A DNA stretch of 64,000 nucleotides from an uncultured Pelagibacteraceae bacterium (GTDB lineage: Bacteria; Pseudomonadota; Alphaproteobacteria; Pelagibacterales; Pelagibacteraceae), in assembly GCA_902571015.1 (NCBI GenBank), contig CACGAC010000004.1:17013-81012 (forward strand), read 5' to 3'. The notes beneath the pieces are model-generated. The model was not told the origin of the DNA. It searched no databases and worked only from the letters and a program-made list of their open reading frames with translations. Shown here piece after piece: positions 8,674 through 17,589 of the stretch. Position numbers and translations under genes: made by a program. The stretch's first letter is position 1. Each line of letters begins with the position of its first letter.

Positions 8674-8691
8674 TACACAATATGTTGTGTA
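8674..8691 (-). terminator. Probable rseP terminator
   Basis: TACACAA and TTGTGTA form a 7-bp stem with a TATG loop; on the minus strand it is followed by TAACTTTTCTT. It lies in the 155-nt gap between rseP and HU. The stem is AT-rich and therefore weak. The rest of the gap holds only AT-rich sequence that presumably carries the HU promoter. Confidence 0.45.
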
Positions 8692-8742
8692 AATTAAAAA
8701 ATTGTTGATTTTATTGAGTTTTTTAAACTTTTTAAAATATTA

Positions 8743-9855
8743 TTAATTGAACAATCCTAAGTCTTTAAGGTCGTTAAAAGTTGTGAAAAACATCAAAGAT
8801 ATTAATAAAAATATCCCGATTCGAAAAAAACCTTCTTGCGTTTTTTGAGATAACGGACGACCTAAAACTTTTTCAAATGCATAAAACATTAAATGTCCTC
8901 CATCAAGCATTGGGATTGGAAACAAATTAACTAAACCAAGACTTATTGAAATATATGCCATCATGCTGATAAATGCCAAAACACCAAATTCTGCAACCTG
9001 GCCTGAAATTTTTGCTATTCTGATAGGTCCTCCAAGCTGAGAGGTATCAGCTTTACCAAAAATCATTGCACCGATATATTTTAAGGAAGAAATTCCTACA
9101 AAATAAACTTCATGAGCAGCATGGTATATAGCTTGTGCAGGTCCTAATTTAACGTGATTAATCTCATTATTGTAAGCACCTAATTTTATACCAACTATTC
9201 TTTTGTTAAGTTTGTTTCCTAAATTATCTTCACCTGGAACAATATTAGGTTTTACTTTTAAAATTAACTCATCATATGAACGTTTCACTTTAAAATCTAT
9301 AATTTCATCAGTGGACATAGTAATGAATTTAGAAACATCCATAATACTTTCAACTTTGTTGCCATCTATTTCTAAAATTACGTCATTTTGTTTTAATCCT
9401 CCAGCCATAGCAGGGCTTTCTTTCTGAACTTCATTGATGACGGCTGGTGTAAAATCTTTACCAACAATAGTATAAATTGAGAAGAAAATTACTAGAGCTA
9501 ATAAAAAGTTTGCTAAAGGGCCACCAAAAACAATTAAACTTCTTTGATATAGAGGTTTAAGAGTAAATAATTTTTTTTGGTCCTCTTCACTATATTTTTC
9601 TAAAATTTCTTTATGATCCGCTTGAGAATATACATTTCTATCTCCAAAAAATTTTACGTATCCTCCTAGAGGTATCCAGCATATTTTCCACCTTGTCCCA
9701 GATTTATCATTCCAACCAAAAATTTCCTTACCAAATCCTATAGAAAAATCAGTGACACCCACCCCAAATTTTTTAGCAAAGTAATAATGACCATATTCAT
9801 GAATAAAGACGACAATTAAAATTAGTATAATAAAAGGTAAAATATAACTTAGCAT
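8743..9855 (-). CDS. rseP: Site-2 zinc protease RseP
   Basis: 370 aa. The zinc site HEYGH lies at residues 19-23 in the first membrane helix, and the third ligand is in the NLFPIPMLDGGH motif near residue 310-320. A PDZ domain fills the middle (AVINEVQKESPAMAGGLKQNDVIL near 140-165). The GFG segment near residue 42 and a final membrane helix complete the family plan. RseP cuts anti-sigma factors and signal-peptide remnants within the inner membrane. The usual neighbours (dxr, bamA) are not next to it here. Confidence 0.96.
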   Translation of the reverse strand: MLSYILPFIILILIVVFIHEYGHYYFAKKFGVGVTDFSIGFGKEIFGWNDKSGTRWKICWIPLGGYVKFFGDRNVYSQADHKEILEKYSEEDQKKLFTLKPLYQRSLIVFGGPLANFLLALVIFFSIYTIVGKDFTPAVINEVQKESPAMAGGLKQNDVILEIDGNKVESIMDVSKFITMSTDEIIDFKVKRSYDELILKVKPNIVPGEDNLGNKLNKRIVGIKLGAYNNEINHVKLGPAQAIYHAAHEVYFVGISSLKYIGAMIFGKADTSQLGGPIRIAKISGQVAEFGVLAFISMMAYISISLGLVNLFPIPMLDGGHLMFYAFEKVLGRPLSQKTQEGFFRIGIFLLISLMFFTTFNDLKDLGLFN

Positions 9856-9862
9856 TTTTAAT

Positions 9863-10651
9863 TCAATTTATACTATCCATCCAATTCTTTAACTCAATCA
9901 TTCTTTGAGACTTATTTGACACAGCAATTTCTTTTTTTATAAATAATATGTGATTTTTAATTTCTTCCTCATCTCTAAATACTTTTCTTGTTTGAATTAA
10001 TCTGTCCTTCCTAAACTCAATTAAACTTATCATTTTCTCATAAGTAATTTCAGGATGATACTGTAACCCATAAATTTTCGATTTTCCAACTGTGAAATAT
10101 GAACTTTGTACTTTATTAATTTTATTTGATGCTAAACAAATTCCGTTTGTTGGTAATTTTACTACCTCGTCAAAATTAAACGCTGGAGAATTAAAATTAT
10201 TATTCTTATTCTTATAAATAGAATTATTTAATCCTTCATTATTAATTATAATCTCATTTGCTATTCCTATATGAGATTTTTCTGCTTTTTTTACCTCTCC
10301 TCCGGCAGCAGTTACTGCAACTTGCATTCCCCAACAAATCGCTAAAATATTTTTAACTTGTTTTTGGCATTCTCTCATAAATTCAATTTGTCTTTTTATC
10401 TCTGGTGTATTGTTATAAATGTTCAAACTACTTCCACCCCAAATTAACCCATCATATTTTGGAAGTTTATTTTTAACCTCATCTAAATTTTGATCCGAGG
10501 ATGGATTAATAACATCAAAATGATAATTATTATTAAATACATTAAGACTATCTTTTAAACTCTCAGTATGTGTTTGAATACCTACTTTTAAAAAATTTTG
10601 ATTTTCCTCTTTTAAATTTCCCTCAACTATTAAAATATTAAGATTTTTCAT
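9863..10651 (-). CDS. Class I glutamine amidotransferase (GMP-synthase-like, stand-alone)
   Basis: 262 aa. A type-1 glutamine amidotransferase domain: GLIWGGSSLNIYN near residue 68-80, the nucleophile Cys106 in ICWGMQ, and the His-Glu part of the triad in YGLQYHPEI near residue 197. It resembles the free-standing GMP-synthase-like amidotransferases, which hydrolyse glutamine or gamma-glutamyl compounds. No synthetase partner is fused or adjacent. Its start directly follows the stop of the alcohol dehydrogenase gene upstream (10652), so the two are co-transcribed. Confidence 0.88.
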   Translation of the reverse strand: MKNLNILIVEGNLKEENQNFLKVGIQTHTESLKDSLNVFNNNYHFDVINPSSDQNLDEVKNKLPKYDGLIWGGSSLNIYNNTPEIKRQIEFMRECQKQVKNILAICWGMQVAVTAAGGEVKKAEKSHIGIANEIIINNEGLNNSIYKNKNNNFNSPAFNFDEVVKLPTNGICLASNKINKVQSSYFTVGKSKIYGLQYHPEITYEKMISLIEFRKDRLIQTRKVFRDEEEIKNHILFIKKEIAVSNKSQRMIELKNWMDSIN

Positions 10652-11815
10652 TTAAAACAAATTACCAGACATGCTGTATTGATACATTATTTTCATGTCT
10701 TCAATGCTCAATTTCTTTGGATTACCATTCGTTGATGGATCCTCTAAAGCCATTTTTGATAAACGATCAATTTGTAAATCTTTTTCATTTATGACACTTG
10801 ATAATTTATGAGGTATTTCAAATTTTTCTCTTAAATCCAAAATCCATTTTAAAAAACCGTCAAAAGATTTATCTTTTAATTCAAGATATTCTGAGATCTT
10901 TGCAACTTTACTTTCAATCACATCTCTGTTGAAAGTTAAAACATACGGCATGAAAATTGCGTTTGAAAGACCATGATGAAGGTTATTTAGAGCATTTACT
11001 GGATGGCTCAAAGAATGAATTGCACCTAGGCCTTTTTGGAATGCGGTTGAACCCATACTTGCAGCAGTAAGCATGTTCATTCTGGCCTCAAGGTTAGATC
11101 CATTTTTATATGCCTCTGGTAACCATTTAAAAATTAATTTCATACCTTCTAAAGCTATTCCATCAGCCATTGGATGATAACCTGGGGCACAAAATGCCTC
11201 TAGATTATGAGCTAATGCATCCATGCCTGTTGCGGCTGTCATTTTTTTTGGTAAATCTTTTGTTAAAACTGGATCTAAAATGACTATGGACGGTAAAAAT
11301 TTTGGATGAAATATAATTTTTTTAACTCCTAGATCTTCATTTAAAATAACAGATGCTCTCCCCGTTTCAGAACCTGTTCCAGCTGTAGTGGGTACTGCTA
11401 TAATAGGAGCAACCTTATTTGAGTCAGCTTTAGTCCAATTATCACCAACATCCTCAAATTCCCACAATGATAAAGTTTGACCTATCATAAATGCAATTGC
11501 TTTTCCCACATCAAGACCACTTCCACCACCAAAAGCAATCACACCATCACAATTTTTTTCTTTATAATGTTTTACACCATCACTTACATTTTTACCTGTT
11601 GGATTACCAATCACATCATGAAATAATTCGACTGATAAATTATTACTTTTTAAATGTGACAAAGCATCTTTAACAATAGTTGATTGTCCAAGTCCTTTGT
11701 CAGTCACCAATAGAGGTTTTTTTATATTTAAATTTTTACAAGCTATACTTAAATCTTTAATTCTATTTTCACCCACCCACATTGAAGTAGGATAATTCCA
11801 ATTAAACTTTTTCAT
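10652..11815 (-). CDS. Iron-containing alcohol dehydrogenase
   Basis: 387 aa, group III alcohol dehydrogenase. The nucleotide-binding GGGSGLDVGKA is near residue 97. VPTTAGTGSE near 142 and the metal ligands in MDALAHNLEAF (Asp and His near 198-202), plus the two His in HSLSHPVNALNNLHHGLSNA (near 265-280), are intact. Substrate cannot be read from sequence: members reduce or oxidise short alcohols, lactaldehyde, 4-hydroxybutyrate or methanol. Adjacent to the amidotransferase gene with no gap. Confidence 0.93.
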   Translation of the reverse strand: MKKFNWNYPTSMWVGENRIKDLSIACKNLNIKKPLLVTDKGLGQSTIVKDALSHLKSNNLSVELFHDVIGNPTGKNVSDGVKHYKEKNCDGVIAFGGGSGLDVGKAIAFMIGQTLSLWEFEDVGDNWTKADSNKVAPIIAVPTTAGTGSETGRASVILNEDLGVKKIIFHPKFLPSIVILDPVLTKDLPKKMTAATGMDALAHNLEAFCAPGYHPMADGIALEGMKLIFKWLPEAYKNGSNLEARMNMLTAASMGSTAFQKGLGAIHSLSHPVNALNNLHHGLSNAIFMPYVLTFNRDVIESKVAKISEYLELKDKSFDGFLKWILDLREKFEIPHKLSSVINEKDLQIDRLSKMALEDPSTNGNPKKLSIEDMKIMYQYSMSGNLF

Positions 11816-11821
11816 AAATTT

Positions 11822-12880
11822 TTAGTTGATAATATCTGATATTTTTGAAATTTGACCAATCTTAAAAATAAGTGCATCCTCTTTATTAAATCCATATTTT
11901 TCAGCATTATCTTTAAATCTTATTGGTGGTTCCATAATTGGTTCTAAAGATAATACAAATGTTCCCCAGTGCATACCTAGTACCTTTTTACTTTTCAAAT
12001 CTCTTCCAATTTTGAGAGCCTCTTCTGGATTGGTATGATAAATAGATTTATCTTTGTAAGGCATAATTGGATAAAAATTATATGCGCCAATGTTGATTAT
12101 GGTTAAATCAATTGGTCCATATTTATTTCCTAGATCTTTATATATATTTCCATATCCTGTATCGCAGGCAAATAATATTTTTTTTCCATTATATTCAATT
12201 AAAAAACTTCCCCACAAAGTTTTGTTGGTGTCTGTTAAACTTCTTTTTGACCAATGAACAGCTGGAAGAAAAGTAACTTTTAAATTTTTATTAATATTAA
12301 TTTCATCATACCAATCCATCTCATTGATATCTCGATATCCATTCGTTTTAAAATATTTGCTAAGTTTTAATGGAACCAAAACTTTAGTATCCTTAAAAGG
12401 AAATCTCCTTATTGTCATCATATCTTGATGATCATAATGATTGTGGGTGAGTAAAAATAAATCAATGTTAGGTATCTCGCTTAATTTCAATGCTGGTTCA
12501 GTAAATCTTTTTGGTCCAAATATTAGTGGACCTGCATTCTTCGAAAAAACTGGATCAGTAATAATAGTAGTATCTCCTAATTTAATAATAAACGTAGCAT
12601 GACCAATCCAAGCAATATAATCATTATCTTTATATTTTTCTAAGTTTCTCAATACTTCATTTTTTTCTAAAACGTGACCTTCAGAAATTGTCATATCAAG
12701 TTTCTTTTTCTCTTGATTAAAAATTTTGTAAGACCATTTTACATTTGGATCTCTTTTTGGTGAGCCTTCAGGATTCCTAAAAGTACCGTCAGAAAGATGA
12801 TGAGGAGGTTTTTTTTCCATAGCAAATGTCAAATTGTTTAAACTTAAAACTAAAATTAGAAAATATAAAAAATTTATCAT
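11822..12880 (-). CDS. Secreted metallo-beta-lactamase-fold hydrolase (NAPE-PLD/RomA-like)
   Basis: 352 aa with a clear signal peptide (MINFLYFLILVLSLNNLTFA). The zinc motif THNHYDHQD is near residue 147, preceded by WIGHATFIIKLGDTTIITDP. A later metal Asp is in FACDTGYG (near 240) and a further His in LGMHWGTF (near 305). The layout fits the beta-lactamase-fold group that includes NAPE-phospholipase D, UlaG and RomA. A phospholipase-type activity in the periplasm is possible but not shown. The iron dehydrogenase gene starts 6 nt after its stop. Confidence 0.85.
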   Translation of the reverse strand: MINFLYFLILVLSLNNLTFAMEKKPPHHLSDGTFRNPEGSPKRDPNVKWSYKIFNQEKKKLDMTISEGHVLEKNEVLRNLEKYKDNDYIAWIGHATFIIKLGDTTIITDPVFSKNAGPLIFGPKRFTEPALKLSEIPNIDLFLLTHNHYDHQDMMTIRRFPFKDTKVLVPLKLSKYFKTNGYRDINEMDWYDEININKNLKVTFLPAVHWSKRSLTDTNKTLWGSFLIEYNGKKILFACDTGYGNIYKDLGNKYGPIDLTIINIGAYNFYPIMPYKDKSIYHTNPEEALKIGRDLKSKKVLGMHWGTFVLSLEPIMEPPIRFKDNAEKYGFNKEDALIFKIGQISKISDIIN

Positions 12881-12913
12881 ATATCTTTTTATTTTATATG
12901 AATTTAAAATTTT

Positions 12914-13543
12914 TTATTCTTTTATTATTTCATACTCAAAATTTTGAGTAGTTTCATTGACTTGTAAAAGTTTCGCACCATTTTTGCTATGAAATTTTGT
13001 AGCCATTTCAGTTAGAGGAGAGAGCGTGACTAATCTATTTAAATGGTTAGATTTTTTAATCTTTTTGTAAACTTCCTTAACAATCAATTTTCCACCACCT
13101 TTTTTTTTAGACCAAACTGTATAAGCAATAGCAATCTGACCAACATTTTGACCTCTATGAGTGCTTTGTAGATAAGCATCTTGGCTAAATTTATCCAGCT
13201 CCTCTACATTTATTGGTACTTTATTTGTAAAAGCAAAGCACATTACAGCGTGAATTTCTTTTTTGTATTTTACACCGTATATTTTTCTACCGTGACTTCT
13301 TCTGAAAGTCACACTTAATTCTGGTCTAACTGGATCTTCAGAAACATTACATTCTTTAAGTTCAACTAATTCAGCACCTTTAACCCAGCCAAAAAAGTCA
13401 TCAATGTTTTTATTAATTATTTGTTTATTTTTTCGAATTCTAGCTTTAATTCTTGGTTTAAATTTTTTTGAGTTTTTTAAACTATTATTATCTAGATATT
13501 TCTCTGCTAGTTTATTTCTTACGTTTTTAAAAATCTCTTTCAT
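12914..13543 (-). CDS. Unknown protein, GNAT acetyltransferase-like C-terminal half
   Basis: 209 aa. The first 55 residues are very basic (KKFKPRIKARIRKNKQ). The second half reads like a GNAT fold: STHRGQNVGQIAIAYTVW near residue 130 has the RGxNxG acetyl-CoA loop spacing, and MATKFHSKNGAKLL near 186 fits the late helix-strand signature. No catalytic assignment is possible. It may be an RNA- or ribosome-associated acetyltransferase because of the basic tail, but that is inference. Minus strand, 33 nt upstream of the hydrolase gene. Confidence 0.6.
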   Translation of the reverse strand: MKEIFKNVRNKLAEKYLDNNSLKNSKKFKPRIKARIRKNKQIINKNIDDFFGWVKGAELVELKECNVSEDPVRPELSVTFRRSHGRKIYGVKYKKEIHAVMCFAFTNKVPINVEELDKFSQDAYLQSTHRGQNVGQIAIAYTVWSKKKGGGKLIVKEVYKKIKKSNHLNRLVTLSPLTEMATKFHSKNGAKLLQVNETTQNFEYEIIKE

Positions 13544-13566
13544 TTTTTAATTTTTATTTATTTTAA

Positions 13567-13731
13567 CTAAAAGTATAATAAAGCAAAAATTACCCCTAAA
13601 ATTATTACTGTAATCGTAGCAACAATGTAATTTATCTTAATATTAAATTTTTTATAAATTGTTTCATTTATCTTATCCCAGAATAGAACTAACAAAAATA
13701 TAGCGATAGCAGGTATGATAAATTTAATCAT
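13567..13731 (-). CDS. 54-aa two-helix membrane protein
   Basis: Absent from the track. ATG at 13731 lies 3 nt after the TAG of the regulator gene, so the two are almost certainly co-transcribed. MIKFIIPAIAIFLLVLFW forms one helix, KINETIYKKFNIKINY a short basic loop, and IVATITVIILGVIFALLYF a second helix. Function unknown. Its position behind a RamB-type regulator hints at a role in carbon metabolism or uptake, but nothing in the sequence proves this. Confidence 0.6.
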   Translation of the reverse strand: MIKFIIPAIAIFLLVLFWDKINETIYKKFNIKINYIVATITVIILGVIFALLYF

Positions 13732-13734
13732 CGA

Positions 13735-15168
13735 CTATGTGTTTTTGTCTCCAACATACACTGAAACACCTCTAGAGTTAATATCAACATCGAATTTTTT
13801 GTGTAATGGAGGGAAAGCTCTTTGTGAACAGTCTAATCTATCACACGTTCTACATGACACACCTATTGGTATTTCTGTAGATTTATCATTAATGTTTAAA
13901 TTTTCTGAATAAATAAATTCTTTTGCATATTTTGCTTCACATCCCAATCCAATAGACAAAATACTTTTTGATTGTCCAAATCTTCCAATCCCTTTTTCAA
14001 CTGTTCTAGCTATACATACATACTTTTCACCATTAGACATTTTGCTGACAGCAGCTTGAATAATACCAGGTCTTGTCAAAGCTGAATAAACGTTCCAACG
14101 TGGGCAAGCGCCACCGTATCTTGGAATCTCTATTCCTGATAATGAAAATCTTTTTGATATATTCCCAGCCATATCCACTCTTAAAAAATGAAATGGTATC
14201 CCTGGTAATTTTGGATCTTGTAAACACGTCACTCTATGAGCTACCTGTTCAAAAGATGTGGCAAAAGTATTTTGTAATAACTCTAAATCATACTTGAGTT
14301 TTTTACATTCTGTATGAAAAAGTTTATAAGGCATTAAAATTGCTGCACCGCAGTAATTTAATAAAGCAATTTTTGTTAATTTTTTAGACTCTTCAGATGG
14401 AAAAGTAAATTTTGACAAATATTCTTCGATTTCTTTATCAGCACCCTCTTGGGCTATTTGAGCAGCTGCATGAAGTTTTTTTGTTTCTAAAGAGCTGTAA
14501 TCGCTTAATAGTAGTTCTTTTTTATTTTTTTTATAAAGCTTTGAGAAAGGTTTATTTTCTTCAGGAATAACATCTTTTACTGTTATATCATATTCTGATT
14601 CTAAATAATCACAAAGAGCTATATATCTAGTCCTATTATTTTTTTGAACTTTTTCAAAAACATTATTTGCGAAATCTTCCAATTTTGGAAAATAGTTTTT
14701 ATTTTCTTGTAAAAAATCTGAAATAACTTCTCCAGGAAATGAATTCTTTCTATTATCAACAATTTTACCAGATATTGTTTCAATTTTGTTGATCATTTCA
14801 TGATCCTTTTTTTTTAATATATCTCCTAGTCTTACTATTGCTCTGCCAATTTTTGGATTAGTACCAACTAGATCTTTTACTTCCGGACCTAGAATATCTA
14901 GATCTTCAAACAATTTATCATCGAGTATTTCTGATAAAGTATTTTCTAAATTGATATCTGATTTTGAGGTTAATTGAGAAAGTTCAATATTCAATTTTTC
15001 ACAAATTTTTAAGAGTAAATCTCCATCTATTTTCCTTTTTCCACCCTCAATAAGATTAAGATAACTAGGAGATATATTTAAATCTTCAGCCAATTTATTA
15101 GCTTGAAGACCTAACTGTCTCCTAAAAGCCTTGATTTTTGGTCCTATTTTTAGATTAGATTGACTCAT
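13735..15168 (-). CDS. RamB/PccR-type XRE transcriptional regulator (IrrE-like domain, DUF2083)
   Basis: 477 aa. Residues 8-65 are a helix-turn-helix of the XRE type (LGLQANKLAEDLNISPSYLNLIEGGKRKI). The middle part resembles the IrrE/ImmA-like domain (ALLNYCGAAILMPYKLF, EQVAHRVTCL), but the HExxH metal site is absent. The C terminus has the DUF2083 cysteines (GVSCRTCDRLDCSQRAFPP). Known relatives, RamB of Corynebacterium and PccR/MccR of Rhodobacter, sense short-chain acyl-CoA status and control the glyoxylate shunt or propionate genes. Here it is divergent from isocitrate lyase, which fits exactly. Repeated motifs in between are likely its operators. Confidence 0.92.
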   Translation of the reverse strand: MSQSNLKIGPKIKAFRRQLGLQANKLAEDLNISPSYLNLIEGGKRKIDGDLLLKICEKLNIELSQLTSKSDINLENTLSEILDDKLFEDLDILGPEVKDLVGTNPKIGRAIVRLGDILKKKDHEMINKIETISGKIVDNRKNSFPGEVISDFLQENKNYFPKLEDFANNVFEKVQKNNRTRYIALCDYLESEYDITVKDVIPEENKPFSKLYKKNKKELLLSDYSSLETKKLHAAAQIAQEGADKEIEEYLSKFTFPSEESKKLTKIALLNYCGAAILMPYKLFHTECKKLKYDLELLQNTFATSFEQVAHRVTCLQDPKLPGIPFHFLRVDMAGNISKRFSLSGIEIPRYGGACPRWNVYSALTRPGIIQAAVSKMSNGEKYVCIARTVEKGIGRFGQSKSILSIGLGCEAKYAKEFIYSENLNINDKSTEIPIGVSCRTCDRLDCSQRAFPPLHKKFDVDINSRGVSVYVGDKNT

Positions 15169-15179
15169 ATTTTCTATTA

Positions 15180-15197
15180 GTAAATTTTGTAAATTTA
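15180..15197. promoter_or_regulatory. Operator candidate 1 for the RamB-type regulator
   Basis: GTAAATTTTGTAAATT (15180-15195) sits 11 nt upstream of the regulator's start codon. The identical 16-mer recurs at 15253. Each contains two TTTGTAAA-like half-units, resembling the TTTGCAAA core reported for RamB/PccR-type sites. Position suggests autoregulation. Confidence 0.55.
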
Positions 15198-15252
15198 TTT
15201 TTACAATATTTTTCTTCAGTTTACAACAGTTTCATACTTTTTAATAGATTTT

Positions 15253-15280
15253 GTAAATTTTGTAAATTATAAAATTTACA
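15253..15280. promoter_or_regulatory. Operator candidate 2 for the RamB-type regulator
   Basis: A second perfect copy of GTAAATTTTGTAAATT (15253-15268) is followed by AATTTACA (15273-15280), an inverted half-unit. It lies 73 nt from copy 1, about seven helical turns, so dimers on both copies would face the same side of DNA. It is upstream of aceA and touches the start of the 53-aa ORF. Confidence 0.55.
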
Positions 15281-15441
15281 TGGATGAAAAATTAAAAAAT
15301 AACGAAAATGAAGCTCAAATTATAAGACATGAAGACCTTGCTAGACATAATAGCAGGGGTATCTACATGAGAGATGATCATTGTGATTGGGGTTCAAGTG
15401 GAATGAAAGATCTAGTTGAGACACTTAACGACTCAAACTAA
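15280..15441 (+). CDS. 53-aa small hydrophilic protein upstream of aceA
   Basis: Missed by the track. ATG at 15280 opens 53 codons of soluble, charged protein: an acidic/basic N terminus, then RHEDLARHNSRGIYMRDDHCDWGSSG and a helix MKDLVETLND. The composition is unlike random AT-rich sequence (Trp, Cys, His, Gly-rich turn). No Shine-Dalgarno is seen and the operator abuts the ATG, so the mRNA could be leaderless. It lies 54 nt before aceA in the same direction. I do not know the family. A small partner or modulator of the glyoxylate shunt is possible but only inferred. Confidence 0.55.
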   Translation: MDEKLKNNENEAQIIRHEDLARHNSRGIYMRDDHCDWGSSGMKDLVETLNDSN

Positions 15442-15495
15442 TTTTCAAACTCTTAACATTCATTTTCAATTACTTGAACATTACAGGGGCCAATA

Positions 15496-16770
15496 ATGAG
15501 TGCAGAAAAGATTTCTTATGATTTAAAAAGATTTGCAGGAATTAAAAGAGACTATACTCCTGAAGAAGTTGAAAGACTAAGAGGATCAATTAAAATCGAA
15601 TACTCAATTTGTAAACAACAATCAACAAAGCTTTGGAAATTATTAAACACTGAAAATTATGTTAATACTTTAGGATCCTTGTCAGGTAATCATGCAGTTC
15701 AACATGCAAAAGCTGGTTTGAAGGCAATTTATTTAAGTGGTTGGCAAGTAGCAGCTGATGCTAATAGTGCTGGAGAAATGTATCCTGACCAATCTTTGTA
15801 TCCTTATGATAGTGCTCCTAAATTAGTTGAATCAATGAATAACGCATTAATTAGAGCTGATCAGATTCAACATATGGAATTAAAAGATGGTGATATGAAA
15901 AAAGAGAAGAGAATTGATTACATGTTACCAATCATTGCTGATGGAGAAGCGGGTTTTGGTGGACCTTTAAATGTATTTGAACTTGCAAAAAAATTTATTA
16001 AAGCAGGTGCTGCTGGTGTTCATTTTGAAGATCAATTAGCAAGTGAAAAAAAATGTGGACATATGGGAGGAAAAGTTTTGGTTCCAACTGGTACCATGAT
16101 AAAAAATTTAAAAGCTGCTAGATTGGCAGCCGATATCGCAGATGTGCCTTTAATTATTCTAGCTAGAACAGACGCAAACGCTGCAAAATTAATTACAAAT
16201 GATTACGATGAAAATGATAAACCTTTCTTAACAGGTGAAAGGTCTCCAGAAGGTTTCTATTATGTAAAAGCTGGAATTGAACAAGCAATATCAAGAGGCC
16301 TTGCTTATGCACCCTACTCAGATTTAATTTGGTGTGAAACAGCTACGCCAAATCTTGAGGAAGCAAAAAAATTCGCAGATGCAATTCATGAAAAATTTCC
16401 CGGAAAACTTTTAGCATATAATTGTTCTCCATCATTTAATTGGAAAAAACATTTATCAGATGATGAGATAGCATCATTTCAACAAAAAATTAGTCAAATG
16501 GGTTATAAATTTCAATTTATTACTTTAGCAGGATTTCATACACAAAATATTGCAATTTTTGAGTTAGCTGAAAAATATAAAAAAGAAGGTATGACAGCAT
16601 ACTCAAGAATTCAACAACAAGAATTTGCTCGTGAAAAAGATGGATATACTAGTGTTAAACATCAACGTGAAGTTGGTACATCTTATTTTGATGCTGTATC
16701 CAATACAATAAGTAGTGGAAAAAGTTCTACCACGGCAATGGCAGGTTCAACAGAGTCTGAACAATTCTAA
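15496..16770 (+). CDS. aceA: Isocitrate lyase
   Basis: 424 aa, the length of proteobacterial AceA. The signature KKCGHMGGK near residue 185 carries the catalytic Cys; GEAGFGG near 155 binds the metal through Asp and Glu neighbours; NCSPSFNWK near 315 closes over the substrate. It splits isocitrate to succinate and glyoxylate, first step of the glyoxylate shunt, which in SAR11 also feeds glycine synthesis. Ribosome site CAGGGG precedes the ATG. Divergent RamB-type regulator and repeated motifs upstream suggest control by acyl-CoA status. A terminator follows. Confidence 0.98.
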   Translation: MSAEKISYDLKRFAGIKRDYTPEEVERLRGSIKIEYSICKQQSTKLWKLLNTENYVNTLGSLSGNHAVQHAKAGLKAIYLSGWQVAADANSAGEMYPDQSLYPYDSAPKLVESMNNALIRADQIQHMELKDGDMKKEKRIDYMLPIIADGEAGFGGPLNVFELAKKFIKAGAAGVHFEDQLASEKKCGHMGGKVLVPTGTMIKNLKAARLAADIADVPLIILARTDANAAKLITNDYDENDKPFLTGERSPEGFYYVKAGIEQAISRGLAYAPYSDLIWCETATPNLEEAKKFADAIHEKFPGKLLAYNCSPSFNWKKHLSDDEIASFQQKISQMGYKFQFITLAGFHTQNIAIFELAEKYKKEGMTAYSRIQQQEFAREKDGYTSVKHQREVGTSYFDAVSNTISSGKSSTTAMAGSTESEQF

Positions 16771-16797
16771 TAAAACTATCCTTCTTAATTAGAGTTA

Positions 16798-16825
16798 TTA
16801 ACTGGCCCAGAAATGGGTCAGTTAA
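16798..16825. terminator. aceA terminator, shared with the ABC-2 permease 3' end
   Basis: TTAACTGGCCCA and TGGGTCAGTTAA form a 12-bp stem (one G-U pair) with a GAAA tetraloop. On the plus strand it is followed by GATTTGATTTTAT. Its right arm overlaps the stop codon of the convergent permease gene, so it may serve both. Confidence 0.85.
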
Positions 16826-17589
16826 GATTTGATTTTATAACCTTTTTTAAGAAGAACTGTAACTACTGTTATACAAATGGATAAAAATAAAAACATAGTT
16901 CCAATACTTATCCATATATTAAAATCAGAGACTCCATAAAAAGAAAATCTTAAACCATTTATTAAATAAACAACTGGATTAAAATAAGTCACAGTTTGCC
17001 AAAATGATGGCAGCATATCTAATGAATATAAACTCCCACCTAAAAATACCATCGGTGTCACAAACAAAGTTGGAATTATAGACATTTGCTCAAAATCTGA
17101 ACTAATTAAACCTATTAAAAAACCAAATAAAGCGAAAGTAAATGCCACTAAAATTAATAAAAATATCATAAGCAATGGATATTTGACTTGAACATCAACG
17201 AAAAATAACGAGGTGATAAATATAATTATACTTACTATAAGTGTTTTTGTTGCACCTGCTCCTACAAAAGCAAGTACGACCTCTAATGTTGAAATTGGAG
17301 CAGCTAAAATTTCATAAATTGTTCCATTAAATTTTGGAAAGAAAATTCCGAAAGAGGTATTACTAATTGATTGGGTTAATAATGTTAACATCAACAAGCC
17401 AGGCACGATGTAAGATCCGTAGCTTATTCCATCAATTTTTTCCACATACCCTCCAATTACTGAACCAAAAACTATAAAATATAGCGAAGTCGTTAATACT
17501 GGGGATAATACAGATTGAGTTAAAGTTCTTCTAAAACGATCCATTTCATGAAGATAAATTGCCCTCAACGCATAAAGATTAATTTTCAT
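16822..17589 (-). CDS. ABC-2 type exporter permease (YadH-like)
   Basis: 255 aa with six membrane helices and the ABC-2 pattern: a short cytoplasmic start ([17 protein letters not shown]), [13 protein letters not shown] in helix 1, and [17 protein letters not shown] before the last helix. It is the membrane half of a two-gene transporter; the ATPase gene upstream overlaps it by 11 nt. The YadGH type has no settled substrate; lipids, polysaccharides and drugs are all known for relatives. Confidence 0.9.
   Translation of the reverse strand: MKINLYALRAIYLHEMDRFRRTLTQSVLSPVLTTSLYFIVFGSVIGGYVEKIDGISYGSYIVPGLLMLTLLTQSISNTSFGIFFPKFNGTIYEILAAPISTLEVVLAFVGAGATKTLIVSIIIFITSLFFVDVQVKYPLLMIFLLILVAFTFALFGFLIGLISSDFEQMSIIPTLFVTPMVFLGGSLYSLDMLPSFWQTVTYFNPVVYLINGLRFSFYGVSDFNIWISIGTMFLFLSICITVVTVLLKKGYKIKS

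Noticed and set aside
15169-15279. Searched for a riboswitch before aceA
   Set aside because: No aptamer consensus; the region is explained better by repeated protein-binding motifs.
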